Assembly: GCA_037039685.1 (NCBI GenBank)
Contig: JAWNGF010000001.1
Location: 2,170,001 to 2,234,000, forward strand
DNA: 64,000 nt
DNA from: Ceratobasidium sp. AG-K
Taxonomy: Eukaryota > Basidiomycota > Agaricomycetes > Cantharellales > Ceratobasidiaceae
Reading direction: 5' to 3'
The stretch's first letter is position 1; each line of letters opens with the position of its first letter. The notes beneath the pieces are model-generated. The model saw only the letters and a program-made list of their open reading frames with translations. It was not told the origin of the DNA and made no database searches. Positions 23,143 through 35,900 of the stretch are shown in pieces. Both the position numbers and the translations under genes were made by a program.

Positions 23143-25385
23143 TTACTCGGGTCGCGAACGATACAGACCCGCCGGTATCTCTGTGTAAGGCACTCGTTCC
23201 ACCATTTCAGGCCGTAATTGATCCAGGCGTGTTACTCCGAGGAGGCGCATCCCAGTCTCAATCTCGTTGCGTAATATGCGTACCGCCTTGACAACTCCCT
23301 TCTCACCTGTTGGATATACCAAAGTCGCGTCAGAATCACCATCCTTGATGAGTCCTGCGTGTGAGATAATCACGTACCGTATGTTCCATTGGCATACAAG
23401 AACGTTCGCCCCAAGCCAACACCCTTGGCGCCCAAACACAGTGCCTTGAGAACATCGGTTCCACGCCGAATGCCTCCATCAACATAGACTTCTACTTTAT
23501 CGAATAGGTCGGGGCGCTTCTGACGGAGGTCGTACAATACGTCGATTCCAGCTGGAGCGCTAAGTTGTGCAATTAGCGTTGTTACGGCAGGGCGCGCAAA
23601 TAACGCACTAATCGAGCTGACGGCCACCATGATTACTCAATAGCACACCCTTGACACCGTGTTGGGCAGCTAGTGCGACGTCCTCCACTGTCTGGACTCC
23701 TTTCAATATGATTGGCAATTTCGTTATTGTCTATTGAATCGTCAGTGGAGACTGAAACGCTAGTGCCCCAAACCCACCTTGAGCCACTCCAGCGTCGACC
23801 AATCAATGTTTGTATCAAAGTACCCATCGATCGTGCCTGCGACGCCACCTTTCTGGACCATCTTCATCGTCATCGCCACTCTATTCCCCTGGTCATCATA
23901 TGAGTGAATATCCGGCCACGCCAACTCACATCAAGCAAGCCGGCCCTATTGCGTTGGTCAAACTCGCGATTTCCTAGTACTGGAGCGTCAACTGTGAAGA
24001 ATATAGCGCGATAGCCCAATTCCTCGACGTGTTTAAGTGTCTGCACAGTTTTGGCGCGGTCCGAGGCAACATATAACTGTGGTACCTTGAGCCTATATGC
24101 GGGTAATAAATCGTGGCGGCAATACCTACCTGGAAAAACAGGGGTTGTTTCTCTGAGTCGACCCGTGCATTAGCGATTTCGTCGACAGTGCAGGAGGCAT
24201 TGCTCGAGATCTATGTCCGATAGTCAGTTGCCTATGATATCGACAATCGAACCAACGCACTCCTTGAATGATTCCTGTTTTCCCCGCACCCTTTGTGATG
24301 TTCACCTCACCAGCCGGGTCTCCAAGCCCAGCCATCGCAGCAGGAGAGACAAATACAGGAAGCGAGCTTTGTATACCTAGAATCGCACACGAAGGGTCGA
24401 CCGTTTTGGTCCCACGGAGCACTCTTGGGCGGAACCAGTATTTTCTGAACGCAAGGGCGTTGTTCATGTGAGCTGCGCATAAAATTGAGTCACAGCCGCG
24501 AAAAAGACACGATTCAAGATATACCATATTCATCATCGGCAGCTGAGCGATAGTAAGACCACGCAGTCTTACTCAATACCCCTTCTGCCAGTTCCTCAAA
24601 TTCGTTCAAATTGAGGACGTGGGAGAGAGGAGGTAGCTTGGCTCGGGCTTCGGCTATACGATGTTCTTCTTCCTCGATTTCGGGGTTGGGAGCCGGCGCA
24701 GTTTCTGGGTCAAGTGCGCCGATATGCTGCGAAGGACTAAGCATCTTTTCGATAAGGCCCTTCGCATGGATAGATTCATATATTTCGCTATCATAATGTG
24801 AATGAATGCTGTGCATATTTGGTACTGCGAAACTTACGTCGCATCCTTGCCAGCATTGGCAAGTATAGGCTTGACCCCGCCCGGATGCTTGGGAAGAAAT
24901 TCTGTAACACTAAGTAAAGCCAAATTTTAGTCTGCTACTAGTCGCAAGTTGTACTTTCACGTACTCATATACCTTGATGGGTGTGGTAAGTAGGCCGAAA
25001 CGGAGCGATCTTGGGAACAACTTACCTGACCTTTAATCACGATCCAGACGCTCTCCCGGGTATTATGCTTCTGCACCTCGTCGTATGATATTAGATTTTC
25101 TGCCTTGGGTGTCTGTGTCTTCGCGCGAGCATCTCCCGACTTATTAGAACGTTTCTCCGACCCCGCATCTAGCTGCAGCGGCTGGGCAAAGACGTAACCC
25201 GTGCCTGCGATCTGACTGGGGCTGAGAACCTAGATAAATTCTAATTGGGGATATGTCGGGCTTACAAGTGCAAGAGTAGTAGCAGTTGCGTAGATGGCGG
25301 ATGAGCTAGCGGGCCTCGCTGCTTGGGTATGAATAGGTCTACGAGCTAGCCGAGAAGCAGTGCGGAAAACTGAGCGAGAGAGCAT
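23143..25385 (-). CDS. CYB2: Mitochondrial flavocytochrome b2 (L-lactate:cytochrome c oxidoreductase)
   Basis: The N-terminus [20 protein letters not shown] is an Arg-rich, acid-free mitochondrial presequence, followed by [14 protein letters not shown], a possible intermembrane-space sorting segment. The heme domain reads [19 protein letters not shown], then [16 protein letters not shown] and YESIHAKGL (the HPGG histidine and the later His are the heme ligands). The FMN barrel shows [49 protein letters not shown], an ISSNAS segment, [30 protein letters not shown] (catalytic His), [20 protein letters not shown] and [13 protein letters not shown]. It ends [19 protein letters not shown]...LYRSRPE at 23143. 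Seven or more small introns; no broken frame seen. In the intermembrane space it lets the cell respire L-lactate. It is the canonical copy against the leaderless paralog at 2591-4755. Confidence 0.92.
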
Positions 25386-25493
25386 TGTCCGAGGGCACCC
25401 CACGAGTCAAAGAAACAAGATTGGGTACTGATAAGATGGGGATAGGCTCCGGCTGCGACTAGACCCCGCCTGAATAACAATTGGTGCGACTCG

Positions 25494-25501
25494 TATTTAT
25501 A
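25494..25501 (-). promoter_or_regulatory. TATA box of CYB2
   Basis: Minus strand TATAAATA, 109-116 bp upstream of the ATG at 25385. The leaderless paralog has the same octamer upstream of its start. Confidence 0.5.
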
Positions 25502-25680
25502 GCGCCCAGTGTATTGATCCTCGTTGCAAAACAACGGCCCGGGTCCGGACACCCAACCGTCAGCGCTTATGGCCCGACGGGGCCCATGTAGGTCGCTTTT
25601 CCACCTTGATTATTTTAACAAATCGTCAAAAAAAAAAGCATATTCATTTATTTCGGCTCTACGTGGTATCATTGGACAAT

Positions 25681-27275
25681 TCATTTGGGTCCATTAATAA
25701 TGGCCTTGATAACCCCCTTCCCGTCTGGCCCCTTGCCCGTTTTGGTGGTGTTGAAGGCTGCGACCGCGTCGGTAAAATCGAACCTAGAATAGCATATATT
25801 CAGGGAATGAATCTCATTTAATACCAATATATATACCTGTGAGTGACGAGCGGCTTTAGATCAACCTTGCCCTGAGATACGAGCGCAATTGCGAGTTTAT
25901 AGTCCCCGGGCTGTTCCGACAAGAATCAGAAAACTGAAATACGGCATATGTCGAGAAGGCCTACCCCATATCGGAAGGAACCACGGACAGTAAGTTCCTT
26001 GACCATCATTGGACCAAATGGAACCTGTGCGTCTGGACCCATGCCAACTTGCACGTATGTGCCTCCGACGCGAATAATATGGAATCCCATTTGGACGCAA
26101 ACTTCTGCGCCGCTGGCATCGATCACGACGTCGATCGAATGGTCGCCCCGCTCCGAAAGGCCGAACTGTTGCTTGAGCTCATTTGCGGCGCGAGCAGAAT
26201 AGTCTTTCTTTGATTCGCCTTCATTCATCTTGGGAGGAAGGAAGGCGTCGGTTGCAGCGTAGTTTTTGGCAAACTCGAGTCGGTGGGGTGCAATATCTAC
26301 GGCAATAATTCGTCGTGCGCCGAGAGCCTTTGCCACGCCCATGCAGAGGATCCCAACAGGACCAGCACCGAAGATCGCGATAGACTGCTCAGGTTGGAAT
26401 TTCGCAAGTGTGGATACCGAATGAACGGCTACGGCGGTAGGCTCAATCTAGAATAACACATGTTTTAAGAGGACGCATAGAAGGCAGAGAATACTATAGG
26501 CCTACCATTGCGCCGTCTTCGAGACTCATGCTTGGTGGAAGCTTGTACGCAATGTCGGACCGCAGCTTATAGTACCTCGCAAGAGTGCCGTCGTACGGAG
26601 GCGTCGCGGCGAATACCATATCGGCGCATAGCTGGTTGGACATGAGAAGACTGGAAATGTCAGCGGGGTGAGAGCACTTACATGATACCTCCCGCTCTTG
26701 CAATACTCGCAAGTAGCACAGGATTGACCGGGTTCCAGGGCGACTTGGTCGCCGGGCTTGAGATCTTTTACTTTCGATCCGACTGATAAAATATCAATGA
26801 ATAATTTTGCGACGATCGGGAAGAGAGGAGATTCACCTTTGAAGACAACACCAGCACTCTCGTGTCCGAGGACCATTGGTGCATTCACCACGAAGTCACC
26901 TGGTTTGGTATAAGAGCTGAGTGACTATGAAGAAGCGGAATAAATATAACTAACCAATGCGACCATGAGTCAGGTAATGGACCTGGGAAGCATGAGTATA
27001 TTTTGGAGAGCGCAGAGGCCAAGCATACTAACGTCTGAGCCACAAATGCCTATAGAATGCGCGTCAGTATGGGTGGGCCGGATTGTCGACTCTAACATAC
27101 CAGTTTTCTTGACCTCTACCAGGACTTCGTTCTCTTTAACTAGAAGAGAAGAATAAGGGCAAGTTCAAAAAGTTACAATTAGAGACTTGCGTTCTGGCAC
27201 GGGTCGGTCCTCGAAGACAACGTCCTCAACTGCCTTCAAGACGAATGAGGTGTTGGGCAGGTAAGAGTCAGACAT
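25681..27275 (-). CDS. Xylitol/sorbitol dehydrogenase (zinc MDR)
   Basis: A polyol dehydrogenase of the zinc-containing medium-chain family. MSDSYLPNTSFVLKAVEDVV starts the GroES domain; the catalytic-zinc Cys lies in the small exon around ICGSD; APMVLGHESAGVV brings the zinc His-Glu; the structural zinc cysteines are in SCATCEYCKSGRYH, with a fourth expected after the next splice. The Rossmann half reads MGVAKALGARRIIAVDIAPHRLEFA, DVVIDASGAEVCVQMG and VGGTYVQVGMG. Asp in AVDIAPHR predicts NAD+ preference. The C-terminus FDFTDAVAAFNTTKTGKG...AIINGPK ends at 25681. Oxidises xylitol to D-xylulose or sorbitol to fructose. The first intron has a GC donor (27190-27185). XYL2 is the closest match but sorbitol dehydrogenase cannot be excluded. 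Confidence 0.9.
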
Positions 27276-27908
27276 GGTGGTGGTGGGGTTTGTGAGCAGC
27301 TAAGCGTTGGGAATCCTTGCCGGATCTTATAGCAAAATCGAGCATATACTCGGGTTCAGTCGCGGGCAAACGTCCCAATGGGGTAGCAGCGCAAGCGCCG
27401 TGTCGGGACGACCTCCGAGCTGGACGTTTCTTGAAGGCTTACATCAGCCAACGCTTATTTCTGTCATGCCAGCTCGTAGACAACCATCTCCGTGTCGATC
27501 CTACACTCATACGCGGCCGATGCTCTCACAGACTGCCACGCGGTTAGGTCGGTAGTATGTCCCTCGAGTTGGTGTTGCCCAACCCGCTCCTCCGCGACAG
27601 GGGATTCGTCCGGGGACAACAATCCCCGAGGTCCAATGAAATCGAGCCGCCCTGGGAGGGGAGACCGCAACAAGGAAAGGGGCGGGAAGAGGGCGGGAAG
27701 AAGTACGCAAATTACCATATACGGTAGCACCCGAGCGAGCGTCTGACAAATTTAGACATCTTTAGGGGGTTAAACTAGATCTTGGGCTGGGCGCGACCCC
27801 CTCCCCTATTCTAGGCGTGTATAAAGGTCTGTCGTTGAGCTGGAATTCCTCCCTCGAACACAACACACCGACAACACCGACAACATACCCGGCGCCAGCT
27901 TACTCGAC
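27276..27908. other. Divergent promoter region between the xylitol dehydrogenase and kinase genes
   Basis: 633 bp serving two divergent genes. The kinase side has a TATA box at 27820. Short opposing frames at 27464-27749 look like chance. Confidence 0.55.
27820..27825 (+). promoter_or_regulatory. TATA box of the kinase gene
   Basis: TATAAA 84-89 bp upstream of the ATG at 27909, in CGTGTATAAAGGTC. Confidence 0.55.
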
Positions 27909-29552
27909 ATGCCTCGCAGCAACCAAGGCGGTATCTCTCGTTCCCCCGAGCTCGATAATTCGGCTTGTGATCAATCTCACCAGTTTCCACGATGGCTCCT
28001 CGAACTCGAGGGGGTCACAGTAAACAATCGACTTCGATTAGGCTCCATCCTCGGTAACGGCGCGTTTGGAGTCGTCTACGTCGGCATTGGTCCACGATAC
28101 GCTGACAACCGACCAGTGGCAGTCAAGGTTACTTCAACAGCTCAAATTGACAAGGATCGTCGACGACAGATTGAGCAAGAAATTCTCTGCCATAATCGCG
28201 TCTCCGAACACCCAAACGTCGTCACGCTCCTCGGTGTCTTGGAGGACTTGTCCGCCAAGTACTCAATTATGGACTTGCACTCGGAGGGCGATTTGTTCAA
28301 GTGCATTACTGAAGACGAACTATACGTTGGGAACGATGCCATGATCAAAGGGGTATTTACCCAGTTGCTCGATGCTGTGGAGTTTTGCCATGCCAAGGGT
28401 GTATATCATCGTGACCTGAAACCTGGTATGTGTTACATTTATCAACAGAACATACTCTCATGCCATCGCAGAAAATGTTTTGTGCAGCAATCGCGGAAAC
28501 AAGGTGCTCTTGACTGATTTCGGCCTTGCCACACGGCATCCTTTCAGTAAAGAGTTCAGGTGCGGGAGCGAGTTTTACATGTCACCTGGTTCGTCCATAT
28601 GTTCTATCATTAGTCTGCGCTGCTAATAGTCTTCTTAGAGTGCATGGGATTCCCCAAAGCCGAGGCGTACTCGACCCTTCACAATGATATCTGGGCACTG
28701 GTATGCGATTCAACTCGTAAGGCTTCGTATATGCTGATCTCTGAGATAGGGCGTAATACTGGTCAACCTGATTACAAGCCGTAATCCTGGAGATGCGCAG
28801 ACCCAACGGACCGTGCGTTTGCCTTGTTCTGCCAGGATCCTATAGGATGCATTCGATCCACTCTCCCCGTTTCACATGAGGTCCTTGTTTTGCTATTGCG
28901 CATCTTCAAGATTCCATCCAAGTCTCGTATGACGATTGCTGGTATACGGCGGGCCATTAATGGTATGGACCGGCTGCTTCTCACCCCTAGTGATGCCGCG
29001 GCTGCTCCAGAAGCCGCTTATGAGGCAGCTGTTAGCCTGTACGAGGTCATTGCTGCCCGTCGCCCTCATCTACTTGTCGATCACTACGAGGACATTTGCG
29101 CGCATTATCCCGAGCTAGCCGAAGGCTTATGCGCGAATCTCAAGATACAAATGGCCAAGCACGGACTTATCAACAGTGTGGATGATATCTTTTCCGAGCG
29201 CGCGCTGGAGCTGGTCTACCGCACACCTCGAGAACTGCCGGAGTGGAGCATCCCCGTCGAGATTCGCCCTGAACGGCTCAACGAAGTTTCTGGCTATCCT
29301 CAATCCCCAGACATGTCGCGCGACAACTCCACCGAGACGATAGCTAGTGGAGGACCTATTACCCCGGCCACTCATCCGACCCAGGTTGTGGACGACGTTC
29401 CTGAGGTCGTGCTGGACGGAGTCGATTGTGTGACGGAAAGCTTGGATGCTTTGAAGGTCAATGAGCCCGCGACCCGGACTCCGGTGGCTCCGTCTGGATT
29501 TTCTAGTCGGATTGCGCGCGTGTTGGGTTCCACCGGGAGCTTTTTTAGGTAG
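27909..29552 (+). CDS. Ran1/Vhs1/Sks1-like Ser/Thr protein kinase with C-terminal extension
   Basis: Kinase subdomains are plain: glycine loop [19 protein letters not shown] Lys, HPNVVTLLG, catalytic YHRDLKP joined over an intron to [23 protein letters not shown], and the activation segment [11 protein letters not shown], which continues after an intron as [11 protein letters not shown]. The [11 protein letters not shown] and NPWR signatures are those of the fungal Ran1/Pat1-Vhs1-Sks1-Ksp1 group, which links nutrient state to meiosis and growth. A ~200-residue C-terminal tail follows ([19 protein letters not shown]..., [17 protein letters not shown]); I recognise no domain in it. Near 28787 one base appears to be missing (AATCCTGG where the NPWR codons need one more T), which otherwise breaks the frame between ITSRNP and [13 protein letters not shown]. 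Confidence 0.87.
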
Positions 29553-29816
29553 AGGCTTGGTCCTTTCTCTGAAATAGCAGTTATCCCGCGTCATTCGTAT
29601 AGATGGTTGATTCATCATGGACTTTTTGAGATAGATGTATTTGTATGTACTATTACTGTAGTGCCCCTCAATAAACGTCTATTGGCATTATATATATCCC
29701 CGCCTGAACAGACGCATGGTCTAAAGAGTCAGTAATGTAACAGACAGCCACCTTTGCGAATATGAAATAGCACTAGTTTCTTGGATCTCAACTACAACAA
29801 GCTAAAGCCGGTCAAG

Positions 29817-32704
29817 ATGTCTGGAAATGGAGATTTGTCTAGGCCTCTTGAGGATCCAGTAGAGGAACAACCACCCTCTAAGCGGGCAAAGCTAGTTGAC
29901 AATTCTGACGCCCAAACATCTAGTTCAACTTCCAAAATTTACGATGTCAACAACTTACTCCCACCTAGCACGTCCTTGCTTGGCTGCCAACTGCCAGACG
30001 ACTATGTGTTTCAGGGATCGGAAAAAGACGTTGGCATAACCGAGTATATTAGTCATGATATTTCTAGCATCAATGGCATCATTAAACAGCGGTATGTTTT
30101 AGCCGTTTGTATGGCAATTCCTACCTGACATTTTGTTAGCTTCACCGACTTTCTTGTTCACGAAGTGGACCTTGAAGGGAATGTAGTGCATGTTCGTGAA
30201 CTAGGAAAACCAGAAGGCATTAAACTCAAAACGCCACCTCCAGAGGTTGCGCCAGAGACTGAAATGATAGATGGAGAGTGGAATGCGAGTGCCGATGAGA
30301 AGCTTTCCGAATGGTTTGCCGAAGATGTTCGAGCGAAACTGAAATCGCTATATGAAGAAGGGCCTGAGCCTCCTGTGAGTCTAGTTAGCGACAGCGGATG
30401 GGAGGGCCGGGTGAACAACGAGGGCAACTCTGGCGAAGCGACCCCACAGTCTGAAGAAGCCGATCAACCTGCCCAATCGGATCGTGGCCGAGGAAGGGGC
30501 CGAGGCCGAGGCAGAGGTCGTGGCCGTGGAGGGCGAGGAGGGAGGAGGGAAGATACAAGGCGCGTCCTAACTGATGTGGGTGTATTCTATCCCGCGCATA
30601 TATTAGTGCTCACGTCTAGTACTAGCCGATTAGCAGCAAAGAGGCACGAACTGCTGTTCACCAAGCGGTCCGGACGATGTTCAACGGTAAATTCGAGACT
30701 GAAACCAGCGAGACGCCTGGAGAAGAAGGCTCTAGAGTTGTGATTAAATGGGCGCACCGTGGCTCGGGACGTAGGGGTCGTGGTGGTCGTGGTGGTTAGT
30801 TGTCGCGTTTCTAGGTCACGAAAGTTAAATCTCTAACAACTTCATTTGCGATACAGACCGATCGACGCCAAGGCTACCTTCCTACATCCACTTTACCCTT
30901 CAGAAAACAAATAGAGATACACAAGACGCTCTTAGCCATCTATCACGTTTGCTTAAAGTTCCAGCTCGCGAGCTTTCTACGGCCGGCACAAAGGACAAAC
31001 GAGGAGTGACAACGCAGAGGGTGTGCCTAAAACGCGGCCGCCTCACCGTCGAAGATGTTTGGAAGGTCTGCAACGGCCTTACTGGTCGCCGAGCCCCCGA
31101 GGATGTATTCACTCAGCGAGGAGAGCGGGGAGTCCGAGTATCTGACATAGTCTATCGAAGAGGTTACTTGGAACTTGGAATGCTCAAGGGCAACGAGTTC
31201 GTAATCACACTTAGGTATCTCAAGACCCCAAGCTATTCGAGTCGACATTTATTCACGTTTACTTTCCAGGAACGTCAAAGCTGAATCAACCGATATAATT
31301 GACAAAGCGATGCAGTCGCTGAAAGACCACGGATTCATTAATTACTATGGTTAGACTAGAGTTGAATGCCATGTGAGAGTGTCGCTTACAATTGAGTAGG
31401 AATGCAACGGTTCGGCACGTCAGCGATCCCTACACATTCCATTGGACTTGCTCTACTTCGGTCTGACTGGAGGCTTGCTACCTCCTTGCTACTTCGCCCA
31501 CGACCCGGCGAGTTCTCTGATACCGAAGCAGGGCGACGCGCATGGCTTGGAGGGGACCTAGAAGAGGCACTACGGCTAATCCCTCGGCGATGCGTTGCAG
31601 AACGGGCCATCTTGGAAAACTACAAGAAGCATGATGGCACTGACCGAAACTTGCTCGGTGGACTGTCAGCGGTAATATTGATTCTGTTGACCGCACTCTG
31701 CTACTCACTTATTTGGTTTCAGATACCTCGGAATCTGCGGCTTATGTATGTCCACGCGTACCAGTCTTATGTATGGAACTCCATTGTTTCGGAACGCATA
31801 AGAACGTTTGGTCGCTCTCCTGTCGTTGGCGATGTCGTGTACGATGACGAGGATCCGAATGACCTTCCAGCACCCAAGGATGATCAAGAGGTGGAGGACG
31901 AAACCGTCCAAACTGCAGCAGATCAAGGCGGGATGACGGCAACGGAGGACGCCGGCGAACGTGGGTACCCGCATACAATCACTGCGAGCACAGCTAACAG
32001 GTACATACTAGCAGCTGATAACTCTGAGAAAATCACAAAAGAGTGGAAAAGTGGCAAGCGATTTGCACCTAGGAAGGTCAAGATATTATCCGAGGGGGAT
32101 CTACCAAACTATTCCATGTTTGACATAGTCATGCCTCTACCGGGAACAGACGTGGCTTATCCCGGAGGAGCACTTGGCGAGAAATATCGCGAATTCTTGA
32201 GAATGGACGGCCTCGATCCTGACAACTTTAATCACAAACAAAAGTAAGAAGGACAATCGCCCCAGCAGCCTATACTAATGTAAATGTCATGGCAGAGATT
32301 ACGCTCTTGCGGGTTCCTACCGAAAAATCATCCACCACCCCAAGGCTTTGACCTGGGCAACCATGCGGTACACTGATCCCAATGTCCCGCTGGCTCAGTC
32401 TGACGAGGACGCAATCCTGGGCCTCGACAAGCCCATGATCGACGAAGATGGCAAATTCCTGGCTCTCCAAATCAGACTTACCTTGGGGACATCCGCATAC
32501 GCCACCATGGCTCTCCGCGAAGTTACCAAAACAGAGACGAGCTCGTTCCACCAAACGAACCTTACACTCTCCTCTGAGGATCAGGCCTACCGTGACACGG
32601 TCAAGAATAGCACAGAAATTGCTGCCCAACCGGCCTTGGTGGTACCAGATGATACGGCGATGGAAACCGAGGGCTTGGACGTTGATGTACCCGTCGAGGG
32701 CTGA
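29817..32704 (+). CDS. PUS7: Multisubstrate pseudouridine synthase Pus7 (TruD family)
   Basis: TruD-family landmarks in order: DVGITEYIS and FTDFLVHEVD (N-terminal module), SYIHFTLQKTNRDTQDALSH, the catalytic-Asp motif ELSTAGTKDKRGVTTQRVCL, LELGMLKGNEFVITLR, INYYGMQRFGT (split by an intron), MYVHAYQSYVWNSIVSERI, and the closing FDIVMPLPGTDVAYPGG, DYALAGSYRKIIHHP. It pseudouridylates U2 snRNA, tRNAs and mRNAs. About ten exons. Unusual are two RG/RGG-rich blocks inserted before the catalytic core: a GRGRGRG run at 30481-30550 and an RGSGRRGRGGRGG run at about 30752-30797. Such blocks bind RNA or are arginine-methylated; yeast Pus7 lacks them as far as I know. Acidic C-terminus (MEtEG...VDVPVEG) to TGA at 32704. 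The start at 29817 is the first ATG of the frame. Confidence 0.93.
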
Positions 32705-32961
32705 AAATAGCAATGAATCTATTTGTTGATATTTGAGACATTAGGATTAAACGTGTCATTCTGCACTACATGTATGATCAAAGAGCGCAGGGGAAAACGA
32801 TAGCGATATGAAACACAATCCCAGGAGAGGATGCAAGCAGGATTAACGTGAGATGGAAACAATATTATGAAATTTGGATGCACGGGGGGTTGATGAGTGT
32901 GGCTTTTCGAAGGCCGAGGGTATAAGTAGCCTGTCCGAACGAAACAAAGAGCGTCGCGTGT

Positions 32962-35900
32962 TTACTTCTTGATCGTGTCACGGTTGAGCACAGGTCGATT
33001 GAAACCTGGCTCTTTTCGGAGCTGGGCTTCGGTTTTGGGGCGTGTTTTGCGCATGTCGTCTTCTTTGAACTTGACCGCATAGGCCGCATTTATCAGTTGG
33101 TCGGGGTCTGCTGGTAATAATTGAGGTGAGATGGAAAGCAAGCAGTCGAGTGCGCCAGGTGATGACTTTGGGCCGAGAGCCATGATTTGCTTCTTCACAT
33201 AACCAAGCAAGACAAGTGCGACCCTAAACAAGAACGGTGCCCCTAGCGATAGTCGAGTTAGCTAAAGGTTGCTTGAATGGGGGCGTTCAACCCACCTTCA
33301 AAGAGAAAAATGTCCCAAATGCGACAGCTGTATTCAAGAGGTACAACCCCAAAGAACCCAGACAGGATCCTAGACGGGGGTGAGCATGTATCTGGCAACA
33401 CAAAGTAACACGTACCATGGCTTGCAAAAGTCGCCGGCATGTAATCCCAGTTCGCGCTGTGAAACGTTCAGCCTCGGGTTAGTAGCTGGATCAAATGGTA
33501 CCCACGAAGAGTTTAGCAGCCAGTTGAGGCTCGTTGGATTCAAGACTCTTGGCAAAGAATACCGAATCAGCCTCCAGCTGGAGAGAGTTGACCGCGCAGT
33601 AGCCTCGTAGATGCTTATCCATGAGCGCAACGAATGTCCAAAACGCATCTTCCTCGGGCGAGTGCATTAGGAGGTGTCCAGCCGAGCGACATAGACCTTG
33701 GCTGTATGTCACGTCGGGAACCATGGTCAGGTATGCCTGCAAGATGGACGTGACCGGTCCATCTGGAGCTTGCAGATGGGGCTGGGCGGTAAAGCAACTA
33801 TGGTCCGGTCAACCTATGATCGGCAAACGTGATGCGCACATACAAGTCGATGTCCTTGATAATCTCTGGAGTAGCAGGCACCTTGCCTCGTTTGGTTAAC
33901 TGGGAATACAAGCCCATCATTCGCCTAGCCTTGCTATCTGTCAGGTACAACCTGGAATCCAGTGAGCCCACATCCACAACCTGCCCCTGGAGACGTACCA
34001 AACAACACCTCGCACCGAAGCAGGCACACCTTCGAGTAACAACTTCTTGATCTTCTTGTTCCGACGGACGGAAGCCGATGGGATAGTCTGCATCGTCGAT
34101 ATCCATCGTTGTTCCCTCGATATATGCGCGGCGATCGAGTCCGAGGTCGTTAGGCTGCTGTGGCTTCCAGCCGCAAGAGGGAACGTGGACGCAGAGGGCG
34201 TACGGGCGGAGGCGGCCGTGGGGGAAACGGGGCTGGTTTCCAGGTCGTCGTCTTGCTGTCCGTGCGGAAACTCGCTGTGGTGAGAGCTGCGCGAGATCGA
34301 GGGTCTACCGTCTTCGCTCGTTCGTACGATCGATACGCGACTTCGCATCGGCTTGATCATGTCAAAGTCCATGTCGTTGAAATGAACAGTCTCTTCTTCG
34401 AGCCGCGTCGAGCCAACGGGAGATAGCGGTGTCGTGGGCGTGTCGGCCATCGGGCCATTAACCCGGGCTAGTCTTAAGCCTGTAGAGGAAACCTTGGAGT
34501 GCAAAGATACGTTGCTCGACGCCATGGGCGAAGCACTCGTCGGCGAAGGCGTATGGACGTTAAGCCCAGCTACTACGGATCGTGGAATGTCGACCGACTG
34601 CTTGGGCTGGGAGGCAAGAACCGGCGAGTCCAAAGGCGAGGGCCGAAAGCCATCCGAGCTCTGTCGTGGAACGCCGGGCGCGCCGTTTTGGAGCCCGACG
34701 CGCATCATCGTATTCGAGGCGACCTGGCGGAGTCCGCGGAAGGGGCCCTTGGTGGTGCTTGGTGTGGGCGGGTTCGGCGGAGTGGATATTTGCTTCACTG
34801 GACTGCTTGGAGCTGATCCTGCGGGAGACGCAGGATGAGCGGGCGCAGAGTCGGGAGTTTGCGTCTGAGCCGGACCAGGAGTGGGTGGTTGAGCCAACGG
34901 GCTGGGTGCAACCGGCATGGGACTCATGGGCGCAGAGTGCGTATGAGGTGTGCTATATAGAGTCAGACAAGGCCCGTACACGAGGCTCCCCGCTCACCTA
35001 GGCTCCCCGGCCGACCGAATTTCCACGAGCTGCTCCTGCGGGACCGACGAAAACGACCTCGAGCGCGGTCTCAGCCTGCTCCCTACGTACTCCCCACCCT
35101 GCCCTCCCGCAGGTGCGTTCATCGACGCGCTCCGCTGCGCCGTTCCAATCATGCGCGTAGGCACACCCGCAGGCCGATGATTAAAACTCATCACCGTCCG
35201 CCCATCCGGGTCAAAGACGAAAGAAATCGGGACGGGACCAGAGCTGAGCGCGAGCTCACTATGCGTGCGGCCATGAATCGTCGGAGGACCGCCAGCTATG
35301 CCACCTCGGACTCGCTGGATGACGAGTTGGAGCGCGTCTTGGAGGTGCATGTGTTGTGGGCCTGTTGGTTGAGCAGGCATGGCCGGACTTGGGCTGGGGT
35401 AGTTTGAGTTGAACATATGCGCTGGTTTGGGTGCGTTTGGGTGCGGTGCGAATTGCGATGGCCGGCGTTGGAGGCTTGCGATTGGACTGGGCTCGTACCC
35501 CGAGTGCGTTTGGGGGCTGTTGATGATGGCTGGGCTGGCGAGTATGGGCTTGTCTTCGTCAATGCTTTGGGTATCTGACTCGGGCATAGGCTCGGGTGTG
35601 GGTTCCGGGCCGCGCTGCTGCTCAATCGCCTGACGCAACGTGCTCGCAAGGTTCGAAGACAGCGCCGGCGAGGGAGGAGAAGACGGAATCGGGGACAAAG
35701 GCGGAGCAAGTCCAACAGGCGACGCCCCAGCAGCCGTCACCGCAATCGGCGTAAGCCCAGTCGTCTCGCTCGCCAATCCAGTCGTGACCACCGACAACGG
35801 AGGGCCCCTACTCGTGACCTCTTCCTCCTTTTCCCGTACTTCAGACTTGGCAGGAGAACTCGACTGTTGCGGCGCCATTTCCGTCTGCGCGAGCGGCGAC

